DNA of 64,000 nt, from assembly GCA_036723975.1 (NCBI GenBank), contig DAIMGJ010000002.1, positions 1 through 64,000 of the forward strand, read 5' to 3'. Source of the DNA: JAILEN01 sp036723975. Its GTDB lineage: Bacteria > Bacillota > Clostridia > Lachnospirales > Lachnospiraceae. The position numbers and the translations under genes are program-made. Numbering within the stretch: the stretch's first letter is position 1; the number at the start of each line of letters is the position of its first letter. The notes under the pieces were generated by a model. The model was given only the letters and a program-made list of their open reading frames with translations. It ran no database searches and was not told the origin of the DNA. This document shows positions 53,826 through 61,753 of the stretch, piece after piece.

Positions 53826-54284
53826 TTAGAATAATTTTTCAAAAATCCCCATGGGGAGCCTGATTCCCAGCCATAATTGGAACACCCCCACGGCGATAGC
53901 TGCACTGATTGCCATCACAATAAAGGTCTCCTTCCAATTTCTTCTTTCCACAAGCCTCATCCATATCAAAACAAACAATAGAATTGACGGTACCAAACCA
54001 ATCAAAAATACTGCAGCAATCAGGCCTGCTCCACTTAAAATAACCAAAAGTTCATCTGTAGTAATTCGTACCTCTTTGTCTTCTTTAAATGACTGAACAA
54101 ACGCCAGAATGCAAACGCCCAGCATAACCAAAGCCATAATCGCCGGGAAAAAACCGGGCTTTGGTCCATCCACCGGATCCCAAAATCCCAATTTAAAAAA
54201 TCCCATGATTGCAAACACCGCGGCCTCCAGGGTCAGAAGCAAAATCACAATCTGTCGAAACCCAAAATTTTTAAATATTTTCAT
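53826..54284 (-). CDS. tctB: TctB small membrane subunit of the tripartite transporter
   Basis: This 152-residue protein has four membrane helices. WDPVDGPKPGFFPAIMALVM at about 32-51 is the conserved GPxxFP region of TctB, and the C-terminal LIWMRLVERRNWKETFIVMA with VGVFQLWLGIRLPMG matches. Its start overlaps the end of the glycerate kinase gene by 14 bases, so translation is coupled. It is needed with TctA for uptake of the acid captured by TctC. Confidence 0.9.
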   Translation of the reverse strand: MKIFKNFGFRQIVILLLTLEAAVFAIMGFFKLGFWDPVDGPKPGFFPAIMALVMLGVCILAFVQSFKEDKEVRITTDELLVILSGAGLIAAVFLIGLVPSILLFVLIWMRLVERRNWKETFIVMAISAAIAVGVFQLWLGIRLPMGIFEKLF

Positions 54285-55443
54285 CTTTTGTTTCCCCCAA
54301 AATCCGTATTAATCGAAACACCTGCTCTGCCGTATCTTCCAAGTTGTTCATCGCCATCTCTTTATCCATTGCCTCCCGAAGGCTAATCACCTCTCGAAGA
54401 ATCGGGAAAAATGCATGGATTCCGGTTTCATTACATTTTGAAGCATCCCTAGCAGTTCCTCCCGCAAACGCAATCACCGGTTTGCCGTATTTTTCTGCCA
54501 ACTGCGCCACCCCCATAGGCGCCTTTCCCATGGAAGTCTGAAAGTCCATATGGCCTTCCCCCGTTACTACCAAATCCGCTTCCCGGATGTATTCCTCCAG
54601 CTTTGTGGTCTTTAGAATCAAAAAAACTCCGGAAGCCAACTCAGAATTTAAAAATGTAGAAAAGCAAAAGCCCATACCGCCGGCAGCTCCGCTTCCCGGT
54701 ATCAAAGGATCTGAATCCGGATAGTACTCCTTCGTAATATCAGCGTATTTTTTTAAGTAACCATCCAGCACCTTTACCATATCCGGATTTGCCCCCTTTT
54801 GAGGAGCGTACACGGCGCTGGCTCCTTTAGGACCATACAGTGGATTTACCACATCGCAAGCAACTTGAAATGTGCAATCCGCCAATTCCGGAATCACCTT
54901 ATCCGTAGTAATTCGTACCAGTTTTTTTATTCCTTTTGCCCCAAAGGGAATCTGGCGTCCCCGCTTGTCCAAAAAACCAAACCCCAACGCCTGCAACATA
55001 CCGATTCCTCCGTCGTTGGTGGCACTTCCTCCAATACCGATAATGAAATTCCTGCAACCTTTTCCTATGGCATGTCGGATTAACTCCCCCATGCCATAGG
55101 TGGTTGTATTCATGGGGTTTCTTTCTTTTTCCGAAACCAAAGAAAGTCCTGCGGCTTCGGATAACTCAATTACGGCAGTTTTGATTCCTTCAATACACAC
55201 ACGACCATATACACATTTCACAAGCTTTCCTGTGGGACCGGTAACGGTAGCAATTTCGAATCTTCCGCCCAGTGCCGAGGTCACAGCATTTACTGTACCT
55301 TCTCCTCCGTCCGCGAGGGGCCGCACAATCACATTCATATCCGGGTTTGCCTTTTCAGCTCCCCGTTTCACCGCATTCCCGGCTTCCAAAGAAGTCAGGC
55401 TTCCTTTAAAGGAATCAATGGCAACTACAACATTTTGCATCAT
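54271..55443 (-). CDS. Glycerate kinase (GarK/GlxK family)
   Basis: This 390-residue kinase phosphorylates D-glycerate to 2-phosphoglycerate. The N-terminus NVVVAIDSFKGSLTSLEAGN and VIVRPLADGGEGTVNAVTSA, then IGIGGSATNDGGIGMLQALG near 130-149 and SDPLIPGSGAAGGMGFCFST are all characteristic. Two tandem ATGs (55443, 55440) follow GAGGAAAACAG; the longer 402-residue frame has no ribosome site. It is the first gene of the operon, divergent from cdaR, and indicates that glycerate is an intermediate or end product. Confidence 0.92.
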   Translation of the reverse strand: MMQNVVVAIDSFKGSLTSLEAGNAVKRGAEKANPDMNVIVRPLADGGEGTVNAVTSALGGRFEIATVTGPTGKLVKCVYGRVCIEGIKTAVIELSEAAGLSLVSEKERNPMNTTTYGMGELIRHAIGKGCRNFIIGIGGSATNDGGIGMLQALGFGFLDKRGRQIPFGAKGIKKLVRITTDKVIPELADCTFQVACDVVNPLYGPKGASAVYAPQKGANPDMVKVLDGYLKKYADITKEYYPDSDPLIPGSGAAGGMGFCFSTFLNSELASGVFLILKTTKLEEYIREADLVVTGEGHMDFQTSMGKAPMGVAQLAEKYGKPVIAFAGGTARDASKCNETGIHAFFPILREVISLREAMDKEMAMNNLEDTAEQVFRLIRILGETKDENI

Positions 55444-55479
55444 AAATCTGTTTTCCTCGTGTTTCGAATTTTCGGTCAT

Positions 55480-55565
55480 AATACCAATTCGTTTCCGAAC
55501 CTGTTGGTGTGTATACTACTATACCTTGCAGGGGATGCCCTTTGGAATGTTCCGAATACCAATTC
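55480..55565. repeat. Direct repeats AATACCAATTC in the cdaR intergenic region
   Basis: The 11-mer occurs at 55480-55490 and 55555-55565. Each copy has a nearby TTCCGAA-type element. The second copy ends 4 bases before the cdaR -35 box and the first is close to the catabolic operon start. This is the expected placement for CdaR operators. Confidence 0.5.
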
Positions 55566-55569
55566 TAAT

Positions 55570-55598
55570 TTGAGACCTATTGCATTTTTTGTTATAAT
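55570..55598 (+). promoter_or_regulatory. Sigma-A promoter of cdaR
   Basis: TTGAGA, a 17-base spacer, then TATAAT. It lies about 105 bases upstream of the cdaR start codon. Confidence 0.75.
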
Positions 55599-55703
55599 GA
55601 ACATTGTAAGAGCCGGGGAGTAATCTTATCCTTGAAGTAGAGATTTGGATAATGGGGAAAATATCCAGTTAAATTGATCTATGTAAAAAGATAGGAGTAC
55701 GAT

Positions 55704-56822
55704 ATGGTAAATTTCATCGACAAGAATCTGGCGAAGCAAATCGTTTATACTGTAAACGAGGTCTGCGATCGGGATGTAAATTTTATCAGCCCCGAAGGTA
55801 TCATTCTGGCAAGCACGGACGAATCTCGGGTAGATAGTTTTCATGAGGTCGGGAAAACGGTTGCGGATACGCTGGAAGCGGTGGAAGTCACAAATGATAC
55901 GGATTTTGCAGGGACAAAGAAGGGCATTAATATGCCCATTTTTTATAACCAGGTTTTGGTTGCAATTGTGGGCATCTCCGGCGAACCGTCAGAGGTTCGA
56001 AAGTATGCGGCCCTTGCCGAACGGGTGACCCATCTTTTTATCCGCGAACGGGAATTCAACCGGCACAATCGAATCCTTACGGAAAAGAAACACTTTATTA
56101 TGCAGTCTTTGGCAGGGGAAATCCCGTACAATCAGGACTATTTAAAATCCTGCCTGATGGAGCTTGGGTTTGATATTCAAACGCCCAAACGTCTTGTAGT
56201 GATTCAGATAAATGAACGTTACAACTTGCAAAACCTTTCGCTCATTGAGCCAAAGATTAAAGATGTGTTCCAACAGATTACCCCGTCGATTTGCACCTAC
56301 AACTATCCTTATGAGTACTATGCCATTATCGATTGCGATGCTCTGGGTAAAGTAGAAAAACCTCTTCAGAATTTCGCATCGGATCATGCAGAACTTTTAA
56401 AAGTGGGAATCGGCAAATGCACGGAAATGTTTGAACTTAAGAAATCCTATGAGTCGGCGATTACGGCACTAAACTCCATCAAAGATTCCAACGAGAGTTT
56501 TGTCATCTATGACCATCTGCTTTTGGATTTGGTGATATCGGATATTAATCCGGAAAACGGTGCCACCTACATTGAAAAAACCATCAAAGAGCTTTCGTCA
56601 GATGACTGTACGTTCTTAAGAGTATATTTTGAAGAGAATCTGTCTCTGTCAAGAACGGCAAAGAAAACGTTTCTTCATAAGAATACCATCCAGTACCGAC
56701 TGAACCGGATTGCAGAACAAACAGGTTACAATCCAAGAGCCTTTACAGATGCGGTAGCTCTGTATCTGGCGCTTTTAATGAAGAAAAAAGATGAAACAGA
56801 AGATAATAATAAAGAGGAGTAG
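55704..56822 (+). CDS. cdaR: CdaR-family sugar-diacid regulator
   Basis: This 372-residue activator has the N-terminal diacid-recognition domain (FIDKNLAKQIVYTVNEVCDR at about 3-22, then DVNFISPEGIILASTDESR) and the C-terminal PucR/CdaR helix-turn-helix (YFEENLSLSRTAKKTFLHKN at about 307-326, then TIQYRLNRIAEQTGYNPR). AGGAGTACGAT precedes the ATG. It is transcribed away from the glycerate kinase operon, the standard arrangement for an activator of an adjacent glucarate/glycerate-type pathway. The effector is probably the transported acid or a metabolite. Confidence 0.92.
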   Translation: MVNFIDKNLAKQIVYTVNEVCDRDVNFISPEGIILASTDESRVDSFHEVGKTVADTLEAVEVTNDTDFAGTKKGINMPIFYNQVLVAIVGISGEPSEVRKYAALAERVTHLFIREREFNRHNRILTEKKHFIMQSLAGEIPYNQDYLKSCLMELGFDIQTPKRLVVIQINERYNLQNLSLIEPKIKDVFQQITPSICTYNYPYEYYAIIDCDALGKVEKPLQNFASDHAELLKVGIGKCTEMFELKKSYESAITALNSIKDSNESFVIYDHLLLDLVISDINPENGATYIEKTIKELSSDDCTFLRVYFEENLSLSRTAKKTFLHKNTIQYRLNRIAEQTGYNPRAFTDAVALYLALLMKKKDETEDNNKEE

Positions 56823-56837
56823 CATTTGCTACTCCTC
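56814..56837. terminator. Bidirectional terminator between cdaR and rubrerythrin genes
   Basis: A perfect 10-bp stem GAGGAGTAGC/GCTACTCCTC with the loop ATTT is followed by GATTTTTA on the plus strand and TTTATTA on the minus strand. It overlaps the cdaR stop codon. Confidence 0.88.
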
Positions 56838-56842
56838 GATTT

Positions 56843-57385
56843 TTAATAATTCTCCTGTCTTACTTCAAAGAAGCTTTGCGGGTGCTTGCAAACCGGGCAA
56901 ACTGCAGGCGCTTCCAATCCAACAACTACGTGTCCGCAGTTTCTGCACTCCCACATGGTAACGCCACTCTTTTTAAACACCTCCATCGCCTCAACGTTAT
57001 GAAGCAATGCACGGTAACGCTCCTCGTGTAACTTTTCAATCGCAGCTACGCCGCGGAACTGTTCAGCCAAATCATGAAAGCCTTCTTCATCCGCTTCGCG
57101 AGCCATACGGTCATACATATCTGTCCACTCGGCATTTTCACCTTCGGCTGCTGCGAGCAAGTTCGCCGGTGTATCACCCAACTCACCAAGCGCTTTAAAC
57201 CAAAGCTTTGCATGCTCTTTTTCATTCTCTGCCGTCTTTAAAAACAACGCAGCAATCTGCTCATATCCCGCCTTTTTTGCAACAGAAGCAAAATAGGTAT
57301 ACTTGTTTCTTGCCTGAGATTCTCCGGCAAATGCTTCCCATAGGTTCTTTTCTGTCTTTGTTCCAGCATACTTGTTTTCTGGCAT
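56843..57385 (-). CDS. rbr: Rubrerythrin
   Basis: This 180-residue di-iron peroxidase protects anaerobes from hydrogen peroxide. The ferritin-like helices carry AFAGESQARNKYTYFASVAK at about 14-33 and ENEKEHAKLWFKAL (ExxH), with AIEKLHEERYRALLHN as the second ExxH. The C-terminal rubredoxin centre has CRNCGHVVVGLEAPAVCPVC near 144-163. GGAGGT precedes the ATG. It is monocistronic and converges on cdaR. Confidence 0.97.
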   Translation of the reverse strand: MPENKYAGTKTEKNLWEAFAGESQARNKYTYFASVAKKAGYEQIAALFLKTAENEKEHAKLWFKALGELGDTPANLLAAAEGENAEWTDMYDRMAREADEEGFHDLAEQFRGVAAIEKLHEERYRALLHNVEAMEVFKKSGVTMWECRNCGHVVVGLEAPAVCPVCKHPQSFFEVRQENY

Positions 57386-57473
57386 AAACCATACCTCCTT
57401 CTACATTCATACAATAAGAAACCACACTTTTGAATGGTTTGGTAACTATTCTATCATGATACAGTTTAGTTTG

Positions 57474-58472
57474 TCATTTGGCATGGATCACAAAAGACAC
57501 CTGTTGGTCTTTTACTAATTCATAGGCTATCACATGGTCACCGTCTAAGTTTTCTTTCTGCATGTCAACCGCCGTAATCTGACTGTTTTCATATGTAGTA
57601 TAATAATAAATTCCTTTATCCGTATTGCAACAGCTGCTATAGATGGTGTACTCGCATATCGGCGTCCCATCCGCACGTTCTCCCAGTCTGCAGCATCCTT
57701 TCTGTTGCTCCACGGACCCAAGAATCTTAAAAAACTGTGAAATACTTGCGCTTTCATCATCTCCGGAAATGGAATTCATCTTCGTGAATGCAGCCTTTAC
57801 AAATCGTGATGCACTGGATAAATCTCCGGGAATACCGATTCCACCCATGCCTCTGCTGTACGGCGTCATGTGGATTTTTGGCATAGCCTTATTTTTAATC
57901 GAATCCGGGGAACACCCCATATAATCCATAAGATGCGTCAACTGATAATCAAATGGTGGATTATTCGTCATCACACCGACCGGGTTATCATACACACATC
58001 CACCGTTTTTTGTCTGTTCAAACACCAGACATCCGGAAGCATCCGCTATCATCCAATGTAATGGCGATGTCGGCAACGCATCGCTATAGGAATCATCTGT
58101 TATATTGATGCGCGCCAGTTTTTCTCTTGCATCCGCCACACACCTGCATGTCGAAAGAATCCATGGAATCAATTCAAAGGAAGCAATATTATCCTTTCCT
58201 TCCACCGGCTTGTTATACTGTGCATTCCCTGGGAAATTTAATCCTGCAATACTAAGGCCGCTCTCATTTGTCGCCTCATAATACAAGGGATCGTCGTCTA
58301 CCACATAGGCCATACCAATCATCGCCGGATGACGCAAAACATCCTCCACATGTCGAAATGCAAATCTTTTATTTCTCGGCGTCACCGTTACCGTCTCATG
58401 GTAGGAATATTCCAAATCCAGATTCCGCCCAAAATAATGATCTTTTGTCTTGTAAGAAACTGCTGTGCACAT
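57474..58472 (-). CDS. bsh: Choloylglycine hydrolase family (bile salt hydrolase-like)
   Basis: This 332-residue Ntn hydrolase has the N-terminal nucleophile Cys2 exposed after Met removal (MCTAVSYKTKDHYFGRNLDL), with Arg16 and Asp19 in the expected places. NESGLSIAGLNFPGNAQYNK near 69-88 and NPVGVMTNNPPFDYQLTHL near 162-180 match bile salt hydrolases and carry the conserved Asn residues. It would deconjugate glyco- or tauro-bile acids; penicillin V acylase is the main alternative in the family. GGGGGAG precedes the ATG. It suggests a gut habitat. Confidence 0.9.
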   Translation of the reverse strand: MCTAVSYKTKDHYFGRNLDLEYSYHETVTVTPRNKRFAFRHVEDVLRHPAMIGMAYVVDDDPLYYEATNESGLSIAGLNFPGNAQYNKPVEGKDNIASFELIPWILSTCRCVADAREKLARINITDDSYSDALPTSPLHWMIADASGCLVFEQTKNGGCVYDNPVGVMTNNPPFDYQLTHLMDYMGCSPDSIKNKAMPKIHMTPYSRGMGGIGIPGDLSSASRFVKAAFTKMNSISGDDESASISQFFKILGSVEQQKGCCRLGERADGTPICEYTIYSSCCNTDKGIYYYTTYENSQITAVDMQKENLDGDHVIAYELVKDQQVSFVIHAK

Positions 58473-58551
58473 AAATGCTCCCCCTTATCATATGAAACTC
58501 ATCTTCTACGATGCCAAGCTTCCCCTATAAGTCTTCGTGTCATAATAGATA

Positions 58552-58785
58552 TTAGTTATATGCAATCTTTGCATCTAATTCTTCTAAAAGATTCAGATAA
58601 TCCGAGCGAAGCTTGGCTTCATACATATCAGAATCTTCCGCAATCTCCGGCACCTTGATACGAAGCAGCATATTTTTCAATTCCTGCATTTCCTCCACCG
58701 GTATTGAATACTTGATATATAGACTGATGGCAGCAACGGTGCCCGCCAATGTACAATTTCCTATGTGTCGTTCCATGTTTTGCAT
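58552..58785 (-). CDS. Small protein of unknown function
   Basis: This 77-residue protein has a short hydrophobic stretch (LAGTVAAISLYIKYSI, about 13-28) followed by a charged helical tail. No family was recognised. A perfect AAGGAGG eight bases before the ATG supports translation. It lies between the bile salt hydrolase-like gene and the XRE gene, alone in its transcript as far as can be seen. Confidence 0.6.
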   Translation of the reverse strand: MQNMERHIGNCTLAGTVAAISLYIKYSIPVEEMQELKNMLLRIKVPEIAEDSDMYEAKLRSDYLNLLEELDAKIAYN

Positions 58786-58861
58786 AGTATTTTCCTCCTT
58801 GCCTTGAAACTATCGTAACAAAGAAATGAGGATAAATTGTGTCCAGAATCTTAAATTTTCA

Positions 58862-59218
58862 TTAATTATCACAGATACTTCCATTCATTGCTTCCAAATA
58901 TCCAATTAGCCAATCTCTTTGAGTTTTTTCCATACTATTATACATTTCTATCAAAAAACCAATCTCAGTATTTATACCCACCACGTAGAATTCTTTATTT
59001 TTTTTACGACTTGCCGCAGAGTCTACACCAGACAGAAGCCATTCCGGAGATACTTCCAAAGCCTCGCATATTCCCAAGATTTTATCAGAAGAGGGATTTG
59101 TCTTATTCTTTTTCCATTCACTAATTGTACTTTGCTTAATTCCTGTTTTCTTTGCAAAGTCCTTTTGCGTCATGGAACTCTGTTTTAGCCTATCAAATAT
59201 CCTATCACTAATCGTCAT
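58862..59218 (-). CDS. XRE-family helix-turn-helix regulator
   Basis: This 118-residue DNA-binding protein has an HTH of Cro/CI type at about residues 14-60 (MTQKDFAKKTGIKQSTISEW, then SSDKILGICEALEVSPEWLL). The C-terminal half (FYVVGINTEIGFLIEMYNSM) is of unknown role, perhaps dimerisation. Its start overlaps the end of the NYN gene by 11 bases, so the two are translated together. It may repress the promoter of that operon, or regulate the TTACTTCG repeats at 62887-62941; neither is proven. Confidence 0.88.
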   Translation of the reverse strand: MTISDRIFDRLKQSSMTQKDFAKKTGIKQSTISEWKKNKTNPSSDKILGICEALEVSPEWLLSGVDSAASRKKNKEFYVVGINTEIGFLIEMYNSMEKTQRDWLIGYLEAMNGSICDN

Positions 59219-59891
59219 TATCGGTTTCCTTATTATTTGTTTTATACCATTGAGATCTCAAGCCATCTATATGCTCAAACAAACTGTCTTTAATATTCGC
59301 TCTCATAGGATCTAATATAAAATCAATTCCCTCTCTTCGAGCAAGTTTAGCCGCTGGGACAAAATCAGAATCTCCAGCAATTAGAATAATCTGATCAACT
59401 TGTTTTTTGTATGCTAAGGACGCTATATCTAAACCAATTTTCATATCTACCCCTTTTTGTTGAAAAGAAGGTGAGAAATCACTTTCCAATAAATCGCTAA
59501 TTTGAATCTTCCCAGCACATAACTCTTTTAATTTTTCAGATGAAAGATTAAACGTGGCATGTTGGTCCGATAATTCTCCCATCCGAAGAGCAACTTTTCG
59601 ATTCTTTATTAATTCCTTATAAAAGGTATTGGTCCATTCAAACGTTTCAGAACGGCGAAAATCAACACCTCGTTTTAGCAAGGGATGATACACAGTTTTT
59701 TCAAGCGGAGGACAATCGTAATAGAAAATTCGATATAGCCCACGTTCACCGTACTGTCTTTCATGTTCTATATGTTCGTTACAATATCTAATAAGTTCTT
59801 TTGCACGTTTATCCGGTGTGAGCTTTCCCCATAGTGCACATGCTCTTTTCCTATAGAATCCTCCATCAATCAATATAGCCGTCTTTTCCAT
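59208..59891 (-). CDS. NYN-domain (LabA/DUF88-like) predicted ribonuclease
   Basis: This 227-residue protein has the PIN-like NYN fold. Acidic metal-site residues lie in KTAILIDGGFYRKRACALWG (Asp at the N-terminus), QKGVDMKIGLDIASLAYKKQ and QIILIAGDSDFVPAAKLARR (GDSDF), near 135-170. Family members are predicted RNases. The ATG at 59891 has GGAGGG just before it; the longer frame would read through a terminator hairpin. Promoter, short structured leader, NYN gene and XRE gene form one unit. The substrate is unknown. Confidence 0.9.
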   Translation of the reverse strand: MEKTAILIDGGFYRKRACALWGKLTPDKRAKELIRYCNEHIEHERQYGERGLYRIFYYDCPPLEKTVYHPLLKRGVDFRRSETFEWTNTFYKELIKNRKVALRMGELSDQHATFNLSSEKLKELCAGKIQISDLLESDFSPSFQQKGVDMKIGLDIASLAYKKQVDQIILIAGDSDFVPAAKLARREGIDFILDPMRANIKDSLFEHIDGLRSQWYKTNNKETDNDD

Positions 59892-59974
59892 ATTCCCTCC
59901 AATAATAAAAAAAGACTTTAGGTATCGGCACATCCCTTATCCCTGGGAAGGTCTACCACCTAAAGTCGGTTCAT
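59892..59974 (-). ncRNA. Structured leader with intrinsic terminator (attenuator or small RNA)
   Basis: The RNA would begin near 59974. A 10-bp stem (GACUUUAGGU with ACCUAAAGUC; arms at 59958-59967 and 59914-59923) closes a 34-base internal region that holds GGGA/UCCC pairings. Seven U residues follow (59907-59913), then the NYN Shine-Dalgarno. This is a complete terminator between promoter and gene, so transcripts should either stop as an RNA of about 70 bases or read through into the RNase gene. It matches no riboswitch class I know. Confidence 0.6.
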
Positions 59975-59980
59975 GCCATT

Positions 59981-60009
59981 ATACTACCATTAAATAACTA
60001 TCCCGTCAA
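59981..60009 (-). promoter_or_regulatory. Promoter of the leader-NYN-XRE unit
   Basis: The minus strand reads TTGACG, 17 bases, then TAGTAT, with an overlapping TATAAT at 20-base spacing. The -10 region ends 14 bases before the leader hairpin. Confidence 0.6.
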
Positions 60010-60252
60010 CAATCGCGTCGACGTTTCTTTTTGAATTAATTCAATTATATGAATTGTAGCATCCTCATAGCAAAAAATCAATGTTTGATAAATATTCGAT
60101 CCATTTTCCGTCCTTTGATAGTCACACTTCCAGAGTTTTTTACCAGATTTATTCACTCTATCAAAATTACGGTGTTTTGTTGCTTGACCGATTTTTCGGT
60201 TGACGAATACAGTTAGCTCGCACGTATTTACAAATATACTAGTCTTATTTGT
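59998..60252 (-). pseudogene. Open reading remnant without a start codon
   Basis: An 84-codon open frame bounded by TGA and TAG has no ATG. It encodes a hydrophilic sequence including NRKIGQATKHRNFDRVNKSG, then KLWKCDYQRTENG, ending IHIIELIQKETSTRLLTG. The residue mix looks protein-like, but no family was recognised. It is probably the 3' end of a lost gene, or a chance open frame. With 60309-60479 it fills the 548-base stretch from 59934 to 60481 that otherwise holds only the leader and its promoter. Confidence 0.3.
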
Positions 60253-60308
60253 TCAGTTAGATTATCTCAAACGAAAACAATTAGTAGTAGGTACGCGTTA
60301 TGAAGCGC

Positions 60309-60479
60309 TTACGTATCCGGCGTGGGAAACTCCGTATCCTGATTAAAAAACGGTAACCCTCCAAACTCCAAATACTTTACGGTCGCAATTCCATTTAACT
60401 GCTCTTCTGCCATCTTTGCCAACCGTCGGTTAAATGATTTTTTTCGTGTGGAACCAATGATAAATAGAATTGTTTTCAT
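60309..60479 (-). pseudogene. Truncated NAD(P)H-dependent FMN reductase (N-terminal 56 residues)
   Basis: The frame begins MKTILFIIGSTRKKSFNRRL and ends FGGLPFFNQDTEFPTPDT followed by TAA. This is the flavodoxin-like start of the NADPH-dependent FMN reductase family (phosphate-binding loop GSTRKKSFN), normally 170-190 residues. The remaining two thirds, including the flavin-binding second loop, are absent. It starts 2 bases after the stop of the membrane-protein gene and lacks a good ribosome site. A gene cut by insertion or deletion at the island is the likely explanation. Confidence 0.65.
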
Positions 60480-60481
60480 AT

Positions 60482-61219
60482 CTACTCTACTATATTTTTT
60501 CGCAAAACTATGCTCTTTGAGATATCAGACAATGTCTCTTCTCGTAATTTTTTATCATCTATTTTATTAGCAATAGAGTTTGAAAGCAAAAGATTATTGC
60601 TTTCCGCCAATTTTGCGTGGAATTTAACCGCCGCCTCAACATTTCCGGTATACATTTTAATAAAAATCGCACCAATAAAGTCAAATACCACACCACTTAA
60701 TCCGCCAACAAACAATATCGCCCTGTCCAATTCTTTAGAACTATATAAATATATAGTCACCGCCACAACAAGAACACCTGCAATTATCATTACTATTCCC
60801 AAACCGGAAAGGAATTTCGTTTGCCCAAGATTCACGTCATAATAACGCATTAGTTCTTTTTGATTCATCCGAAACAGTTTTTCTGCTCTCAATTCTCTCT
60901 TACTTGGATCAATCTCAGAAAACTCTTTTTCCTCAGCTTGCGCATCTTCTTCCATTTTTTCAATTTTTCTTGATTCTTTATAATCAATAAAACAACTGAT
61001 TGCCACCGCATAGCACAAAAAGCCAAACGATCCTATTACAGTAAGTATTATTTTTCCTGCCAATAATTGAAACAAATACCTATAAACAATCCAGCCGACA
61101 ATAGTTAGAATTATGCCAAATACAATTCCACCGACAACCCCATTTTTATCCTTTTCGGATTTTCGTTGAACTTGTTGATTGTTCTGAATTTTACATTTGT
61201 CCTGCCGCTTATCTTCCAT
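60482..61219 (-). CDS. Four-helix membrane protein with TRADD-N-associated-type domain
   Basis: This 245-residue protein has two membrane helices near 27-46 and 54-76, a charged middle, then MNQKELMRYYDVNLGQTKFL at about 117-136, a helix pair (about 139-158, 167-187) and KFHAKLAESNNLLLSNSIAN. The last part resembles the two-helix membrane domain described with TRADD-N modules in bacterial conflict systems; this is from memory of the pattern, not a search. It lies 33 bases after the TOPRIM-like gene and would be the membrane component of that operon. Confidence 0.75.
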   Translation of the reverse strand: MEDKRQDKCKIQNNQQVQRKSEKDKNGVVGGIVFGIILTIVGWIVYRYLFQLLAGKIILTVIGSFGFLCYAVAISCFIDYKESRKIEKMEEDAQAEEKEFSEIDPSKRELRAEKLFRMNQKELMRYYDVNLGQTKFLSGLGIVMIIAGVLVVAVTIYLYSSKELDRAILFVGGLSGVVFDFIGAIFIKMYTGNVEAAVKFHAKLAESNNLLLSNSIANKIDDKKLREETLSDISKSIVLRKNIVE

Positions 61220-61252
61220 ATATTCTCCCTCCTCATGTGGTTCGTCATTTTC

Positions 61253-61750
61253 CTATAATTTTACCCAATCTGCATCATTTCTAATGTGTGGTAAAGAAAA
61301 ATCTGTTTTTTTCCAAAGCCTGTCTATATCAAATCCATTTTTTATTAATATCCTATCCAGATTTGATATTTTTAAAAACCGACTTTTGAATTCTCCCTTA
61401 TTTCTTGAACCGATTAGTTCTTCTGCCCTTTTCAACCGACAGCATCGAGTCAACTCATCTTCCAAATTTTGAACTTGCAGCACTGTCAATACCGACTTAA
61501 CGTTTGGCATGTGATTCATCATTTCTATATTCTTGTTCAGTATTTCCAGATTAACAGCATCTGTGTCAAAAACTACAACTATAGTCGTATCCTTTTTCAA
61601 TGTTATCAACCGCGTTTTTGTCATTATTTTGTTTGCGACGTTAAACACTTGGATCTTACCCGGACGAATCACCTGTAAATCCGTTTTTAACACCTGTAAA
61701 AACTTTTTTTCATCGTCCCCCTCAACATAATATTGAACATCCTCCACCAT
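61253..61750 (-). CDS. Small TOPRIM-like protein partnering the ATPase
   Basis: This 165-residue protein has YYVEGDDEKKFLQVL (Glu10) and VVFDTDAVNLEIL (Asp62, Asp64), which fit the E and DxD motifs of TOPRIM or RloB/DUF4276-like nuclease domains. It is very short, with no room for additional domains. It starts 3 bases after the ATPase stop with GGAGGAATAACGC upstream. AAA ATPase plus TOPRIM pairs occur in OLD-like, PARIS and retron-effector systems. Nuclease activity is inferred. Confidence 0.75.
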   Translation of the reverse strand: MVEDVQYYVEGDDEKKFLQVLKTDLQVIRPGKIQVFNVANKIMTKTRLITLKKDTTIVVVFDTDAVNLEILNKNIEMMNHMPNVKSVLTVLQVQNLEDELTRCCRLKRAEELIGSRNKGEFKSRFLKISNLDRILIKNGFDIDRLWKKTDFSLPHIRNDADWVKL

Positions 61751-61753
61751 GCG

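Noticed and set aside
59914..59967. Plus-strand terminator reading of the NYN leader hairpin
   Set aside because: The T-tract exists only on the minus-strand side and there is no plus-strand gene to end.
59892..59974. Known riboswitch (preQ1, c-di-GMP, fluoride, guanidine, ZTP) in the NYN leader
   Set aside because: None of the conserved core sequences of these classes that I can recall is present.
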